This document shows positions 32,871 to 41,790 of a DNA stretch of 64,000 bases, in pieces (position 1 is the stretch's first letter; every line of letters starts with the position of its first letter). A program made the position numbers and the translations under genes. The notes under the pieces are model-generated. The model did no database searches, had not been told where the DNA came from, and saw only the letters and a program-made list of their open reading frames with translations. Origin of the DNA: Gangjinia marincola (GTDB taxonomy: Bacteria; Bacteroidota; Bacteroidia; Flavobacteriales; Flavobacteriaceae); the NCBI RefSeq assembly GCF_039523415.1, contig NZ_BAAAFG010000015.1, positions 434,001 through 498,000 of the forward strand, in the 5' to 3' direction.

Positions 32871-34244
32871 ATGAATCATTTACATAAAATAACCTTGATC
32901 ATTACGCTGCTTTATTGGACTGCGGTTGGGTTCGCTCAGGATGAAATTCGGCCTGGAGCAGATGTGAATGTAGATGATTTAGGAGATGTAAGTGACGAGT
33001 TTCAAGAGCTGTTTTTTGAAGCCTTAAAGCAAAAAGGAATTGAGAACTATGAAAAGGCCATTACGGCGTTAGAAAAATGTCAAAAACTTCAACCTCTCGA
33101 TGCTGTGGTGTATTATGAACTTGCTAAAAATCATACTGCACTTAAAAACTACGTAAAAGCCGAAAAAAATGTAAAGGAAGCCTTAGAACTTAAGCCTAAA
33201 GACGAAGATTTGTTGGTGCAGCTTTACGAGGTGTATTTTGCTCAAAAAGAATACGAAAAAGCTATAGAAACGACTCATCAACTGCTGGGCTTTGACATGA
33301 AATATCAAGAAAAATTAGCCAATCTGTACATGCTTACCCGCGAGTATGACAAGGCTTTGCTTGCCTTAGATAAAATTGATGTAGCACAAGGACAGAGTCT
33401 ATATAGAGATTCTTTACGCACTCGTATTTATGCGCAAAGCGGAAACATTTTAGGTAAAATAGCAAACCTAGAAAAGCGAATCGCTACTGATCCTGAAAAT
33501 AACACCTATTACATCGAACTTATTGAGGCGTATAAGACGGCTGATATGCCCGATAAGGTCAAAGAAATGATGCGAAAACTGGAAGTCGTACGTCCACAAG
33601 ATCCCAATGTACAGGTTGTACTATACAAAGATTACATTGCCAGCAAGCAGACTTCAAAAGCGGTTTATTCAATTAAAGCGGTAATCAGCAGCAATGAAAT
33701 TGACCCTACTACAAAATTTGATGCGCTTAACGCTCTCATTACCTACGCCGAAACACACCCAGAGGTAGAACCAGACCTTAAAACTATTTTGGAGGAGTTC
33801 GTTACCTCAGGATCAGGAGAAGGTATGGATCGCATGTTAGGGGAATTTTATCTCACTAAAAATGACACCATAAAGGCATTAGGCTTTTATGAAAGCGCTG
33901 TAAAACAAGAGACGACTAATCTTTCTCTCATTAAAAAAACAGCGGACTTACAATTAAAGGCAAAACGATTTAAAGAGGCTCAAGAACTTACTGAAAATAC
34001 GCTGGCGCTATATCCAACCCAGGCGAAATTATATGTATTGCAGGCAAAAGCACTTAACGGATTACAAGAGTATGATGAAGCCATTGATCTGTTAATGATG
34101 GGACTTGATTTTGTGGCCGGGAATACCGCTTTATCGGCGTCATTTTTTGAGGCTTTCTCAATGGCGTACGCAGGAAAAGGAGATGAAGTTAAAGCAAAAG
34201 AATACAGAGAAAAAGCTAAGAATGTGCAAAACAGCAATGAGTAA
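32871..34244 (+). CDS. Periplasmic tetratricopeptide repeat protein
   Basis: A 457-residue protein. A signal peptide (MNHLHKITLIITLLYWTAVGFAQ) is followed by at least eight TPR-like units, for example AITALEKCQKLQPLDAVVYYELAKNH, AEKNVKEALELKPKDEDLLVQLYEVY and AQELTENTLALYPTQAKLYVLQAKAL. It probably acts as a periplasmic scaffold. It is followed with no gap by a DUF4292 lipoprotein and an EnvC-like protein, so a role in outer-membrane or cell-wall biogenesis is inferred. No enzyme domain is visible. Confidence 0.85.
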   Translation: MNHLHKITLIITLLYWTAVGFAQDEIRPGADVNVDDLGDVSDEFQELFFEALKQKGIENYEKAITALEKCQKLQPLDAVVYYELAKNHTALKNYVKAEKNVKEALELKPKDEDLLVQLYEVYFAQKEYEKAIETTHQLLGFDMKYQEKLANLYMLTREYDKALLALDKIDVAQGQSLYRDSLRTRIYAQSGNILGKIANLEKRIATDPENNTYYIELIEAYKTADMPDKVKEMMRKLEVVRPQDPNVQVVLYKDYIASKQTSKAVYSIKAVISSNEIDPTTKFDALNALITYAETHPEVEPDLKTILEEFVTSGSGEGMDRMLGEFYLTKNDTIKALGFYESAVKQETTNLSLIKKTADLQLKAKRFKEAQELTENTLALYPTQAKLYVLQAKALNGLQEYDEAIDLLMMGLDFVAGNTALSASFFEAFSMAYAGKGDEVKAKEYREKAKNVQNSNE

Positions 34245-35069
34245 ATGAGAAGTTCTATTCAGAATAAGATTAAAGGAAATCCTTTTATTGGACCAATCAG
34301 AGTTTTATATGCTGTACTAATAGCAGGCCTATTACTTACCTCATGTAAATCAACTAAGCGAATCATAAGCGCAGATGGAACATCCACATCTGCCGTAGAA
34401 ATTATTAGACAACACAACACGGCGGCGCCAAGCTTTAAAACGCTTCAAAGCAGATTGCGGATTAATTACAGTGACGCAAAAAAATCACAGTCTGTCACCA
34501 TCTCTCTTAGAATGGAAAAAGACAAAACCATTTGGATGAGTGCAAAATTTGCCGGATTAATTACAGTTGCAAAGGCAATGATCACACCAGATAAGGTGCA
34601 GTATTACGAAAAGATCGGCGGCACCTATTTTGATGGTGATTTTGACATCATAAGCAAGTTTTTAGGAACACCATTAACCTTTAATCAGCTTCAAAATGTA
34701 TTGTTGGGACAAGTCATGGATGAGGTAACTCCTAAAAAGGTTGAGGTAACGTTTAAAGATAATTTTATACAACTCACTCCAAAGAAAGAGCTGGGAAATC
34801 TGCGTAAGCTTTTCCTATTGCAGCCGTCGACTTTAAAGACAGCTTTTCAACAGATAGATAAAGTGGACTCTGGGGAGCATTTAGAGGTAAGTTATACTGA
34901 ATATCAACGTATAGGCGACAAACTTTATCCACAGAACGTAGAAATTTTAGCCCGTCAAAAAGACGAAACCAGCCAGATAAAAGTAGAGTTTAGAGGAATT
35001 GAGCTAAATGATCCTATGAGTTTTCCTTTTTCAATCCCTTCTGGCTATGAAGAAATTACGGTAGAATAA
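34245..35069 (+). CDS. DUF4292 lipoprotein, LolB-like
   Basis: A 274-residue lipoprotein. The lipobox LLTSC lies at about residues 30-34, after an unusually long basic N-terminus. The mature protein is beta-rich: ISLRMEKDKTIWMSAKFAGLITVAKAMITPDKVQYYEKIGGTYFDG, then helices around LTFNQLQNVLLGQ. This layout matches DUF4292, and its shape resembles LolA/LolB-type half-barrel proteins that carry lipoproteins to the outer membrane; the LolB link is an inference. The ATG directly follows the TPR gene's TAA, and its own TAA overlaps the next ATG. Confidence 0.82.
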   Translation: MRSSIQNKIKGNPFIGPIRVLYAVLIAGLLLTSCKSTKRIISADGTSTSAVEIIRQHNTAAPSFKTLQSRLRINYSDAKKSQSVTISLRMEKDKTIWMSAKFAGLITVAKAMITPDKVQYYEKIGGTYFDGDFDIISKFLGTPLTFNQLQNVLLGQVMDEVTPKKVEVTFKDNFIQLTPKKELGNLRKLFLLQPSTLKTAFQQIDKVDSGEHLEVSYTEYQRIGDKLYPQNVEILARQKDETSQIKVEFRGIELNDPMSFPFSIPSGYEEITVE

Positions 35070-36277
35070 TGAGAGTATTCCTGTATTTATACCTAATTGT
35101 TTTTTTCGGCGCAAGCCAAATCGCTTCAGCACAAACCAAAGCGACCCTTGAGAAAAGGAGAGAAGCGCTTAAGGCAGAAATTATTAAACTTAATGAACTC
35201 AGCTCTTTTGTGAAAAAAGAGAAACAATCTGTATTGGCACAGGTAGAAGACCTAAATGATCGTATTAAGATCACAGAGGATTTGATCAGAGTCACCAATC
35301 AGGAAGCAAATTTACTCACTAAAGAAATCGATCAAACTAATACAGAAATAGATACCCTCAAAGTTCAATTGGAGCGAACCAAAAAGGATTACGCTGCCAT
35401 GATCGTTAAATCAAGGCGCAGTAACTCTCAAAAAAGCAGGATCATGTTTTTGCTGTCTTCAGCAGATTTTTTGCAGGCCTATAAACGGCTCAAATACATG
35501 CAGCAGTATGCCGAGTATCAAAAAGAGCAAGGACAAGAAATCAAACGTCAAACCAATACATTGGTGCTGTTGATTGAGGATTTAGAAAATCAAAAAAAGG
35601 AAAAGCAGCAGTTGTTGGCCGATAATAAAAAGGTACAAGCAGATTTGGGTAAAGCAAAAGCTGAACAGGAAGTATTAGTTAAAGGGATACAGGAAAAAGA
35701 ACAGGTTTATGCTGCCGAAATCAAACAAAAACAGCAAGAGATTGATAAGATTGATGCAGAAATTGATCGCTTGATATGGGAGGCAATCGCCAGAGCAAAT
35801 AAAGCCAAGGGAACTACTAAAAGCGAAAAATTTGCGCTGAGTCCTGAAGCCAAAGCCCTGGCCGAAGAATTTGCCAGCAACAAAGGTAAACTCCCTTGGC
35901 CGGTCGCCAGTGGGCGAGTCTCAATGCGTTTTGGCAAACAACCTCATCCTATTGTCAAAACGGCCACCATCAATAGTAATGGCGTGCGTATTGATACAAA
36001 AGTAAACGAAGAAGTGAGAGCTGTTTTTGGTGGCACGGTGAGTGAGGTACAACAAGTTAAAGGCTCAAATAAAGCGGTTTTTGTACGCCATGGAGATTAC
36101 CTTACCGTGTATAATAATTTGTCCAAGGTATTTGTTAAAAAAGGGGATGTAGTCACGCTAAAACAGCCTTTAGGGCAAGTAGGACTAAGTGTGTCTACCG
36201 GTAAAGCAACGGTAAACTTCTATATTTATAGGAATACGCAAAAACTAAATCCGGCGCATTGGATTTACAAGATGTAG
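35069..36277 (+). CDS. EnvC-like murein hydrolase activator (degenerate LytM/M23)
   Basis: A 402-residue periplasmic protein: signal peptide (to about residue 22, ending SAQT), a long coiled coil (about 23-240), then a LytM/M23 domain (about 275-402, from KLPWPVASGRVSMRFG). The zinc ligands of active M23 enzymes are missing: NSNGVRID replaces the HxxxD segment and VNFYIY replaces HxH. As with E. coli EnvC, it should activate an N-acetylmuramoyl amidase at the division septum rather than cut peptidoglycan itself. It is translated from a TAATG overlap with the DUF4292 gene. Confidence 0.88.
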   Translation: MRVFLYLYLIVFFGASQIASAQTKATLEKRREALKAEIIKLNELSSFVKKEKQSVLAQVEDLNDRIKITEDLIRVTNQEANLLTKEIDQTNTEIDTLKVQLERTKKDYAAMIVKSRRSNSQKSRIMFLLSSADFLQAYKRLKYMQQYAEYQKEQGQEIKRQTNTLVLLIEDLENQKKEKQQLLADNKKVQADLGKAKAEQEVLVKGIQEKEQVYAAEIKQKQQEIDKIDAEIDRLIWEAIARANKAKGTTKSEKFALSPEAKALAEEFASNKGKLPWPVASGRVSMRFGKQPHPIVKTATINSNGVRIDTKVNEEVRAVFGGTVSEVQQVKGSNKAVFVRHGDYLTVYNNLSKVFVKKGDVVTLKQPLGQVGLSVSTGKATVNFYIYRNTQKLNPAHWIYKM

Positions 36278-36283
36278 AGAATA

Positions 36284-36796
36284 TTACTCTTCAAAAATTG
36301 CTTTTAACTCAGTTGCTTCGCTGGGCTTCATCTTACCAGCTAGAACTAGACTTAACTGTTTTCTTCGTAAAGCTCCGTCATAACGGTCTTTTTCCAGTTT
36401 AGATTCTGGTGAGATAGCAGGTACTTTTACAGGCAAGCCCATATCATCTACCGCTACAAACGTGTAGATAGCTTCGTTGGCCTTACTACGCGCACCACTT
36501 TCACGATCTTCTATCCACACATCGATAAACACCTCCATAGAAGTACTAAATGCCCTGCTCACCTTTGCTTCTATAGTTACGACACTTCCTAATGCAATAG
36601 AGCGGTTAAAAGCTACATGGTTAACAGATGCCGTGACCACAATTCTACGACTATGACGACGCGCAGCGATACTGGCAGCACGATCCATACGGGCTAAAAG
36701 CTCCCCTCCAAAAAGGTTATTAAGAGGATTGGTTTCACTGGGGAGTACTAAATCTGTAAGCGTGGTACAGGATTGAGAAGGAGATTTTGCGTCCAT
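36284..36796 (-). CDS. Acyl-CoA thioesterase, hotdog fold
   Basis: A 170-residue hotdog-fold protein of the YciA/ACOT type. NPLNNLFGGELLARMDRAASIAARRHSRRIVVTASVNHVAFNRSI holds the central helix and catalytic Asp region, and SRAFSTSMEVFIDVWIEDRESG is the second strand pair. It hydrolyses acyl-CoA thioesters to free CoA. A possible -7 element TATCTTTG at 36817-36810 lies 13 bases before the start, implying a very short leader. It is convergent with the EnvC-like gene, separated by only six bases. Confidence 0.88.
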   Translation of the reverse strand: MDAKSPSQSCTTLTDLVLPSETNPLNNLFGGELLARMDRAASIAARRHSRRIVVTASVNHVAFNRSIALGSVVTIEAKVSRAFSTSMEVFIDVWIEDRESGARSKANEAIYTFVAVDDMGLPVKVPAISPESKLEKDRYDGALRRKQLSLVLAGKMKPSEATELKAIFEE

Positions 36797-36869
36797 AGAA
36801 AATTTTGGACAAAGATATCAAATACAGTTTGTGTGGGATGCTTAAGGATGATAAACTATTCCAAAAAGC

Positions 36870-37892
36870 TTAGTCCGTTTCTTTAGTCAGCAGCCATGCG
36901 CTGGTGTCCTCTTCGCGTTTTATGCGTAGGTATTCATTCACTGCATCAGATCGGTCATTAAAGCTTTGATACGCCACTTGATGCAGTCCGTAAGAGTTTA
37001 CGCCTACAAGTCTGGCGTTTTCATAACCATTAGCGTTAAGTTGATCAACTTTCTTTTGTGCATTTGCTTCTACTCTAAATGCCCCAGCAATAACATGATA
37101 CTTAAAAGATTCTTTAGTAAGCACAAAACTCACATTGGGTAAAGGCGAAGAAACAAAGAAAGTAGCTTCTTGAATTTCTTGTTCTAATTGCTGTTCAGCT
37201 TGCTGTTGGGCAGCAAGATTATGAGAATGAACAGCATTACTATACGATCTAAGCCCAGAATAACCTGCAACTCCAATAGCCAGTAAACCTACGGCTGCAT
37301 ACCGCCAATACGGTTTTTTACGACGAGGGTTGCTTTCTTCTTGCTCCAGCGTAATGACTGTAGGAGACTCAGCTGCAACAATATTTGGCGTAGGCTCTGG
37401 TTGCGATGCTGAAGCGATTGGAACTGTATTTTCTTCAGGCTGTAACGCAATAACCTTTTCTTCTAGAATTGCTCTGTTAATTGCTTCTGAAGTGAAGGTC
37501 TGCATCCCGAAGCTTTCTGTTAAATAATTTAAATGATACGACGGCTGAAACTGTAGTGTTTGATCTTCGGTTAACGAAAAAGAACCAATCTGATCAATGA
37601 TTAGTTTTTTTTGCTCCTGAAGCGTAGCCCTGAGAAAGCGCACATACTGCTGGATTTTAATCACAGCATTTTCATAACTAATTCCTTCTGCAGTAGCGAC
37701 ATAATTTGCAAGGATGCCATCATTTGTAGTCAATTGACTGTTAAAAGACAACTGCTTTCTTGGCGGATAGAATGCCCGGGTAATGTGATGCACACGTGCA
37801 GATTGGCGTTGACCTAAAAAAGCACCAAATTCTGGTAAAATTACGCAGTCAAAGCGATATAATAAATCAGAGATGTGAGTATCCAAACGCAT
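36870..37892 (-). CDS. HU-CCDC81 and SPOR domain protein
   Basis: About 340 residues. The N-terminal part (about residues 1-140) has ISDLLYRFDCVILPEFGAFLGQ and later HLNYLTESFGMQ, matching the two bacterial HU/CCDC81-type domains of Bacteroidota. A membrane helix follows (about 205-222, YWRYAAVGLLAIGVAGYSG). A C-terminal SPOR domain (about 262-340, YHVIAGAFRVEANAQKKVDQLN) should bind denuded peptidoglycan at the septum. The likely start is the ATG at 37892, just before the conserved motif; one 24 bases upstream is possible. It is divergent from dprA. Confidence 0.85.
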   Translation of the reverse strand: MRLDTHISDLLYRFDCVILPEFGAFLGQRQSARVHHITRAFYPPRKQLSFNSQLTTNDGILANYVATAEGISYENAVIKIQQYVRFLRATLQEQKKLIIDQIGSFSLTEDQTLQFQPSYHLNYLTESFGMQTFTSEAINRAILEEKVIALQPEENTVPIASASQPEPTPNIVAAESPTVITLEQEESNPRRKKPYWRYAAVGLLAIGVAGYSGLRSYSNAVHSHNLAAQQQAEQQLEQEIQEATFFVSSPLPNVSFVLTKESFKYHVIAGAFRVEANAQKKVDQLNANGYENARLVGVNSYGLHQVAYQSFNDRSDAVNEYLRIKREEDTSAWLLTKETD

Positions 37893-37992
37893 ATATTCAA
37901 AATTAAAATTTTTCACAGGGGAAAAAATCTATTGGCCTATATTTTATTAACAAATCTTTTTTCCGACATTGCTTAATATTATCATCTTGTGA

Positions 37993-39087
37993 ATGAATGA
38001 TTCTGAGTTACTTTACCTATTAGCCTTACAACATGTTCCCAATATAGGAGACGCTTCAGCAAAAAAATTATTACACCATGTAGGTTCTGCCGAAGGAATT
38101 TTCAAGGAAAAGAAGTCAAATCTATTGAGAATTGATGGAATAGGTGAGGCACGTATAAAGGATTTGTTTGATCCTGTTCATCGCAATGCTGCGACCGCAG
38201 AATTATCCTATATCAAAGAGCACACAGTTGATGTTTCCTACTTTATGGATAGCACTTATCCTGAGAACTTAAAACATTGCCTTGATGGACCATTGTTGCT
38301 TTTTAGTAGAGGTAATATCAATTTGAACAATTCAAAGGTGATTAGTGTGGTAGGAACAAGAAAAGTAACATCACACGGTATTGACTTTTGTAATCGATTG
38401 ATGGAAGAACTTGGTCCTGTTAATCCAATTATTGTTTCGGGATTTGCGTATGGTGTAGACATCACAGCACATAAAGCCGCAATCAAGAACAATTTACAAA
38501 CAATAGGCTGTCTTGCTCATGGGCTTAATCAAATTTATCCTAAGACACATCAAAAATACACCATACAAGTAGAAGAAAACGGTGGTTTTTACACTGATTT
38601 TTGGAGCTCTGATGAGTTTGAGCGTAATAACTTTTTAAAAAGAAACCGTATCATTGCAGGTATTTCGCAAGCAACGATAGTGATTGAGAGTGCCGAAAAA
38701 GGAGGCTCATTAGTCACTGCAGAAATAGCGAATTCGTACAACAGAGACGTTTTTGCTGTTCCCGGAAGAACATCAGATTCGCAAAGTAAAGGATGTAATA
38801 ATTTAATTAAACAACAGAAGGCTCATTTGCTAACCAGTGCAGCAGATTTAGTTTATATGTTAGGATGGCAACTTGATGAGAAGCCTGCAGTACAAAAAAG
38901 CCTCTTTGTAGAACTGGATGCCGAAGAAAAAGCAGTTTATGGAGTATTAAAAGAAGGGAAGTTGCATCTGGATCAAATAGCCTTAAATACCGATATAGCC
39001 GGTTATAAGATAGCGTCGATTTTACTCAACATGGAACTAAACGGATTGGTAAGGCCTTTACCGGGAAAATTATTTGAATTAATTTAA
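37993..39087 (+). CDS. dprA: DNA-processing protein DprA
   Basis: A 364-residue protein with the three DprA parts: an N-terminal helix-hairpin-helix (ALQHVPNIGDASAKKLLHHVGS), a Rossmann-like core (SVVGTRKVTSHGIDFCNRLMEEL, IVSGFAYGVDITAHKAA, FLKRNRIIAGIS, EKGGSLVTAEIA, FAVPGR), and a small C-terminal winged helix. It loads RecA on incoming single-stranded DNA in natural transformation. recA lies about 6 kb away in this window. The gene is three bases before a membrane protein gene. Confidence 0.95.
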   Translation: MNDSELLYLLALQHVPNIGDASAKKLLHHVGSAEGIFKEKKSNLLRIDGIGEARIKDLFDPVHRNAATAELSYIKEHTVDVSYFMDSTYPENLKHCLDGPLLLFSRGNINLNNSKVISVVGTRKVTSHGIDFCNRLMEELGPVNPIIVSGFAYGVDITAHKAAIKNNLQTIGCLAHGLNQIYPKTHQKYTIQVEENGGFYTDFWSSDEFERNNFLKRNRIIAGISQATIVIESAEKGGSLVTAEIANSYNRDVFAVPGRTSDSQSKGCNNLIKQQKAHLLTSAADLVYMLGWQLDEKPAVQKSLFVELDAEEKAVYGVLKEGKLHLDQIALNTDIAGYKIASILLNMELNGLVRPLPGKLFELI

Positions 39088-39089
39088 AT

Positions 39090-39815
39090 ATGATTTTAAA
39101 CATTCTTAAAGCATTTTTTACCTTATTACTTCTTACCCTTAGTTATTTTGCCTTTACGTCTAACCTGGAGTACACCTATTTGACGCGTTGTGTAATTACA
39201 TTATTACTTACAGTTGCTTTCGTTTCTTTGCAACGTCCAAACTCCAGGTGGTTAGCCTATACCCTTGGATGTTTTACTGTAGGATTACTATTATATACTA
39301 TCTATCTATTAAGAGAACCTCCTAAAAAATACGATATTATTGTTATAGGAGCAATCATCTATTTCATTGGCTATGTAATGATCCTCTTAGAAAATATACG
39401 AAGGTTTAAAAAGAGCTTTTTAAAAGGCAATGAGCTTACTGTTTACGGAATATTCTTTATGCTTTTATTTGTTGCAGGCGGTATTCTTTTTTATGTGGGC
39501 GACAAAGAATTAAATAGTATTCAAAACATTATTGTCATTGCTTATCTGTTTATGATTATACTCATCAGCTTTTTTGCATTTGCTAATTTTATTGCGCTTA
39601 CCTCTCAAAAAACACTATGGATGTTTATTGCCGTACTTATATTGTTGTTATCAGAATTTGCACAGGCATTCATTTACGTGGTAGAAAATCAAGAGGTGAG
39701 TGAAATGGTCATCGTTGCTACCCTAGAGCATATTTTCCCCGTGATAGGGGTCTTTATACTATATAAGTACTACTTAACGCCCACAAAATATCAATTACAC
39801 GACGAAATTTTATAA
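39090..39815 (+). CDS. Hypothetical eight-helix membrane protein
   Basis: A 241-residue protein with about eight hydrophobic segments and only short loops. The layout resembles lysoplasmalogenase-like YhhN proteins, but I do not see a decisive motif, so the function is left open. It starts two bases after dprA and probably shares its transcript. It is convergent with trpS, the two stops being directly adjacent with no terminator hairpin visible. Confidence 0.65.
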   Translation: MILNILKAFFTLLLLTLSYFAFTSNLEYTYLTRCVITLLLTVAFVSLQRPNSRWLAYTLGCFTVGLLLYTIYLLREPPKKYDIIVIGAIIYFIGYVMILLENIRRFKKSFLKGNELTVYGIFFMLLFVAGGILFYVGDKELNSIQNIIVIAYLFMIILISFFAFANFIALTSQKTLWMFIAVLILLLSEFAQAFIYVVENQEVSEMVIVATLEHIFPVIGVFILYKYYLTPTKYQLHDEIL

Positions 39816-40787
39816 TTAGTATCCTAAAACCTTACGTACACGATCTAATACAGCATCTGCTGTTTTTGAGGCTTTAGTAGCACCAATGGCAAGCGCCTTT
39901 TCGACTTGAGAAGGGTTTTCCATATAATAGTCAAACCTTTCACGAGTGGTTTTAAAGGAGCTCAGTAGTTCTTCAAACAGCGCTTGTTTAGCGTGACCGT
40001 AACCATAATTTCCGCCTTCATAATTAGCACGCATGGATTGAACAGCTTCCGGAGAGGCCATAAGCTTATATAGAGCAAACACCGCACAGGTATCTGGATC
40101 TTTAGGATCTTCTATTGGTGTACTGTCTGTCTTAATTCCCATAATTTGCTTGCGCAGTTTTTTTTCGGGTAAAAAGATATTGATAATATTTCCCTTGGAT
40201 TTACTCATTTTCGCCCCATCTGTACCTGGGACATACATGGTTTCTTCTTGTGTTATATGTTCTGGTAGAACAAATATTTCAGTATTCATAGCCGCATGAA
40301 ACCTAGCGGCTACATCACGCGTCATTTCAATGTGTTGTAATTGGTCTTTCCCTACGGGAACAAACTCTGCATCGTATAACAATATATCTGCAGCCATAAG
40401 CATAGGATAGGTAAAAAGACCTGCATTAACATCTTCTAATCGATCTGCTTTATCTTTAAAGGAATGCGCTAGCATAAGGCGCTGATAAGGAAAGAAACAG
40501 TTGAGGTACCAGGCAAGTTCTGTCACTTGAGGAATATCGCTCTGCCGATAAAAGACAGTTTTTTCAACATCTAGACCACAGGCAAGCCAAGTGGCAGCTG
40601 TTGCCAGTGTATTCTCTCGTAATGTTTTTGCATCTTTGATCTGCGTCAATGAGTGCATATCTGCAATAAATAGAAAAGACTCATTTTCGGCATTTTTTGC
40701 CATTTCAATAGCCGGGAGTATTGCACCTAATATATTTCCTAAATGAGGTGTGCCGGTACTTTGAACTCCTGTAAGTATTCGTGCCAT
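39816..40787 (-). CDS. trpS: Tryptophanyl-tRNA synthetase
   Basis: A 323-residue class I synthetase. It has the HIGH-like GTPHLGNILGAI (residues 13-24), the specificity region FLFIADMHSLTQI, DILLYDAEFVPVGKDQLQHIEMTRDVA, and the KMSKS loop AKMSKSKGN. It charges tRNA-Trp using ATP. Length is normal. Its 5' leader of about 110 bases carries a Met-Trp-Ala micro reading frame and two hairpins, which may control its expression (see the separate entry). Confidence 0.97.
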   Translation of the reverse strand: MARILTGVQSTGTPHLGNILGAILPAIEMAKNAENESFLFIADMHSLTQIKDAKTLRENTLATAATWLACGLDVEKTVFYRQSDIPQVTELAWYLNCFFPYQRLMLAHSFKDKADRLEDVNAGLFTYPMLMAADILLYDAEFVPVGKDQLQHIEMTRDVAARFHAAMNTEIFVLPEHITQEETMYVPGTDGAKMSKSKGNIINIFLPEKKLRKQIMGIKTDSTPIEDPKDPDTCAVFALYKLMASPEAVQSMRANYEGGNYGYGHAKQALFEELLSSFKTTRERFDYYMENPSQVEKALAIGATKASKTADAVLDRVRKVLGY

Positions 40788-40911
40788 AATATTTTCCGCG
40801 AAGGCGAAAACCTTTTTAAACTAGTATTACCTTTTACATTTAGCAGGCTTAATATAATCTCTCATTACTCAGAGAGATCTTTTTACTATGCCCACATGAG
40901 GGACAAAGGTA
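40788..40911 (-). promoter_or_regulatory. trpS promoter and structured leader with a Trp-containing micro-ORF
   Basis: On the minus strand TACCTTTG (40911-40904) matches the -7 consensus, though a good -33 TTG is not seen. Six bases later ATG TGG GCA TAG (40897-40886) encodes Met-Trp-Ala-stop. A seven-base-pair hairpin follows (40878-40872 with 40863-40857), and a second hairpin (40810-40792) built from the recurrent TTTTCGC palindrome ends just before the trpS ATG. Tryptophan-linked control is a hypothesis. Confidence 0.5.
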
Positions 40912-40957
40912 ATTTTTTTTCGTTCTTTTGCGGTGACTCTATTTTCAATTATACAAC

Positions 40958-41698
40958 ATGCAGTGGATTAAAAATATCGCAATCATTCTTTGGCGTATAT
41001 GGTTTTATATTGTCTTAACAATTGTGATTGTTCTTTTCTCCCCATTGTTAATCATTTTGGTGTTGAAAGAAACCTGGTATCCTTATTTTTTTAAGATAGC
41101 ACGTATCTGGGCAAAGGTGATTTTGTTTAGTATGGGCTTTAGGCTTAAAATTAAAAAAGAAGAAGATTTGATAACGGGAAAAAGCTATATGTTAATTGCC
41201 AATCACACGTCTATGATAGATATCATGATGATGCTTTACATTATTAAAGAGCCTTTTGTATTTGTAGGAAAACAGGAGCTTGCCAAATTTCCTATTTTCG
41301 GTTTTTTTTACAAGCGAACCTGTATTCTGGTTGATCGTACGAATGCAAAAAGTAAACAAGCTGTTTTTGAACAAGCTCAAAGACGATTAAATCAGGGGAT
41401 AAGTATTTGTATTTTTCCTGAAGGTGGCGTTCCAGATGATGAGACGATTGTTCTGGACACCTTTAGAGACGGTGCTTTTAGATTGGCGATTGATCATCAA
41501 ATTCCTGTTGTTCCTATGGTATTTTATGATAATAAGAAGCATTTTTCGTACACTTTTATTAGTGGTAAACCGGGAACACTCAGGGGTAAAATAAAGTCGT
41601 TTATAGAGACCCATAACATGAGTCAACAGGATAAAAAAGAATTACGACAAAAGGCGTTTGATATTATTGAACGGGAATTAATTACTCAACAGTTTTAG
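40958..41698 (+). CDS. plsC: 1-acyl-sn-glycerol-3-phosphate acyltransferase
   Basis: A 246-residue membrane-bound acyltransferase. N-terminal hydrophobic segments (about residues 5-45) are followed by the catalytic HxxxxD motif NHTSMID (about residue 78), FVGKQELAKFPIFGFF, and the acceptor-binding FPEGGVPD (about 152). It adds the second acyl chain in phospholipid synthesis. It is divergent from trpS. Confidence 0.92.
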   Translation: MQWIKNIAIILWRIWFYIVLTIVIVLFSPLLIILVLKETWYPYFFKIARIWAKVILFSMGFRLKIKKEEDLITGKSYMLIANHTSMIDIMMMLYIIKEPFVFVGKQELAKFPIFGFFYKRTCILVDRTNAKSKQAVFEQAQRRLNQGISICIFPEGGVPDDETIVLDTFRDGAFRLAIDHQIPVVPMVFYDNKKHFSYTFISGKPGTLRGKIKSFIETHNMSQQDKKELRQKAFDIIERELITQQF

Positions 41699-41703
41699 AA
41701 AAA

Positions 41704-41733
41704 AGAAAACCGCCCCCCATTTATTGGGGGCGG
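41704..41733 (-). terminator. Terminator of the sigma/anti-sigma operon
   Basis: A GC-rich eight-base-pair stem (41710-41717 with 41726-41733). The A-rich left flank becomes a T tract on the minus strand, placing the stop downstream of the beta-barrel gene ending at 41791. It may also slow plsC transcription from the other side. Confidence 0.8.
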
Positions 41734-41790
41734 CATCCTCCATCATTGCTTTCGCAATAACTAACCTAACCAACTAAAACTAACCTAAAA

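Noticed and set aside
35069..36277. Active M23 peptidoglycan hydrolase
   Set aside because: The zinc-binding HxxxD and HxH positions are replaced by Asn and other residues, so an EnvC-like activator fits better.
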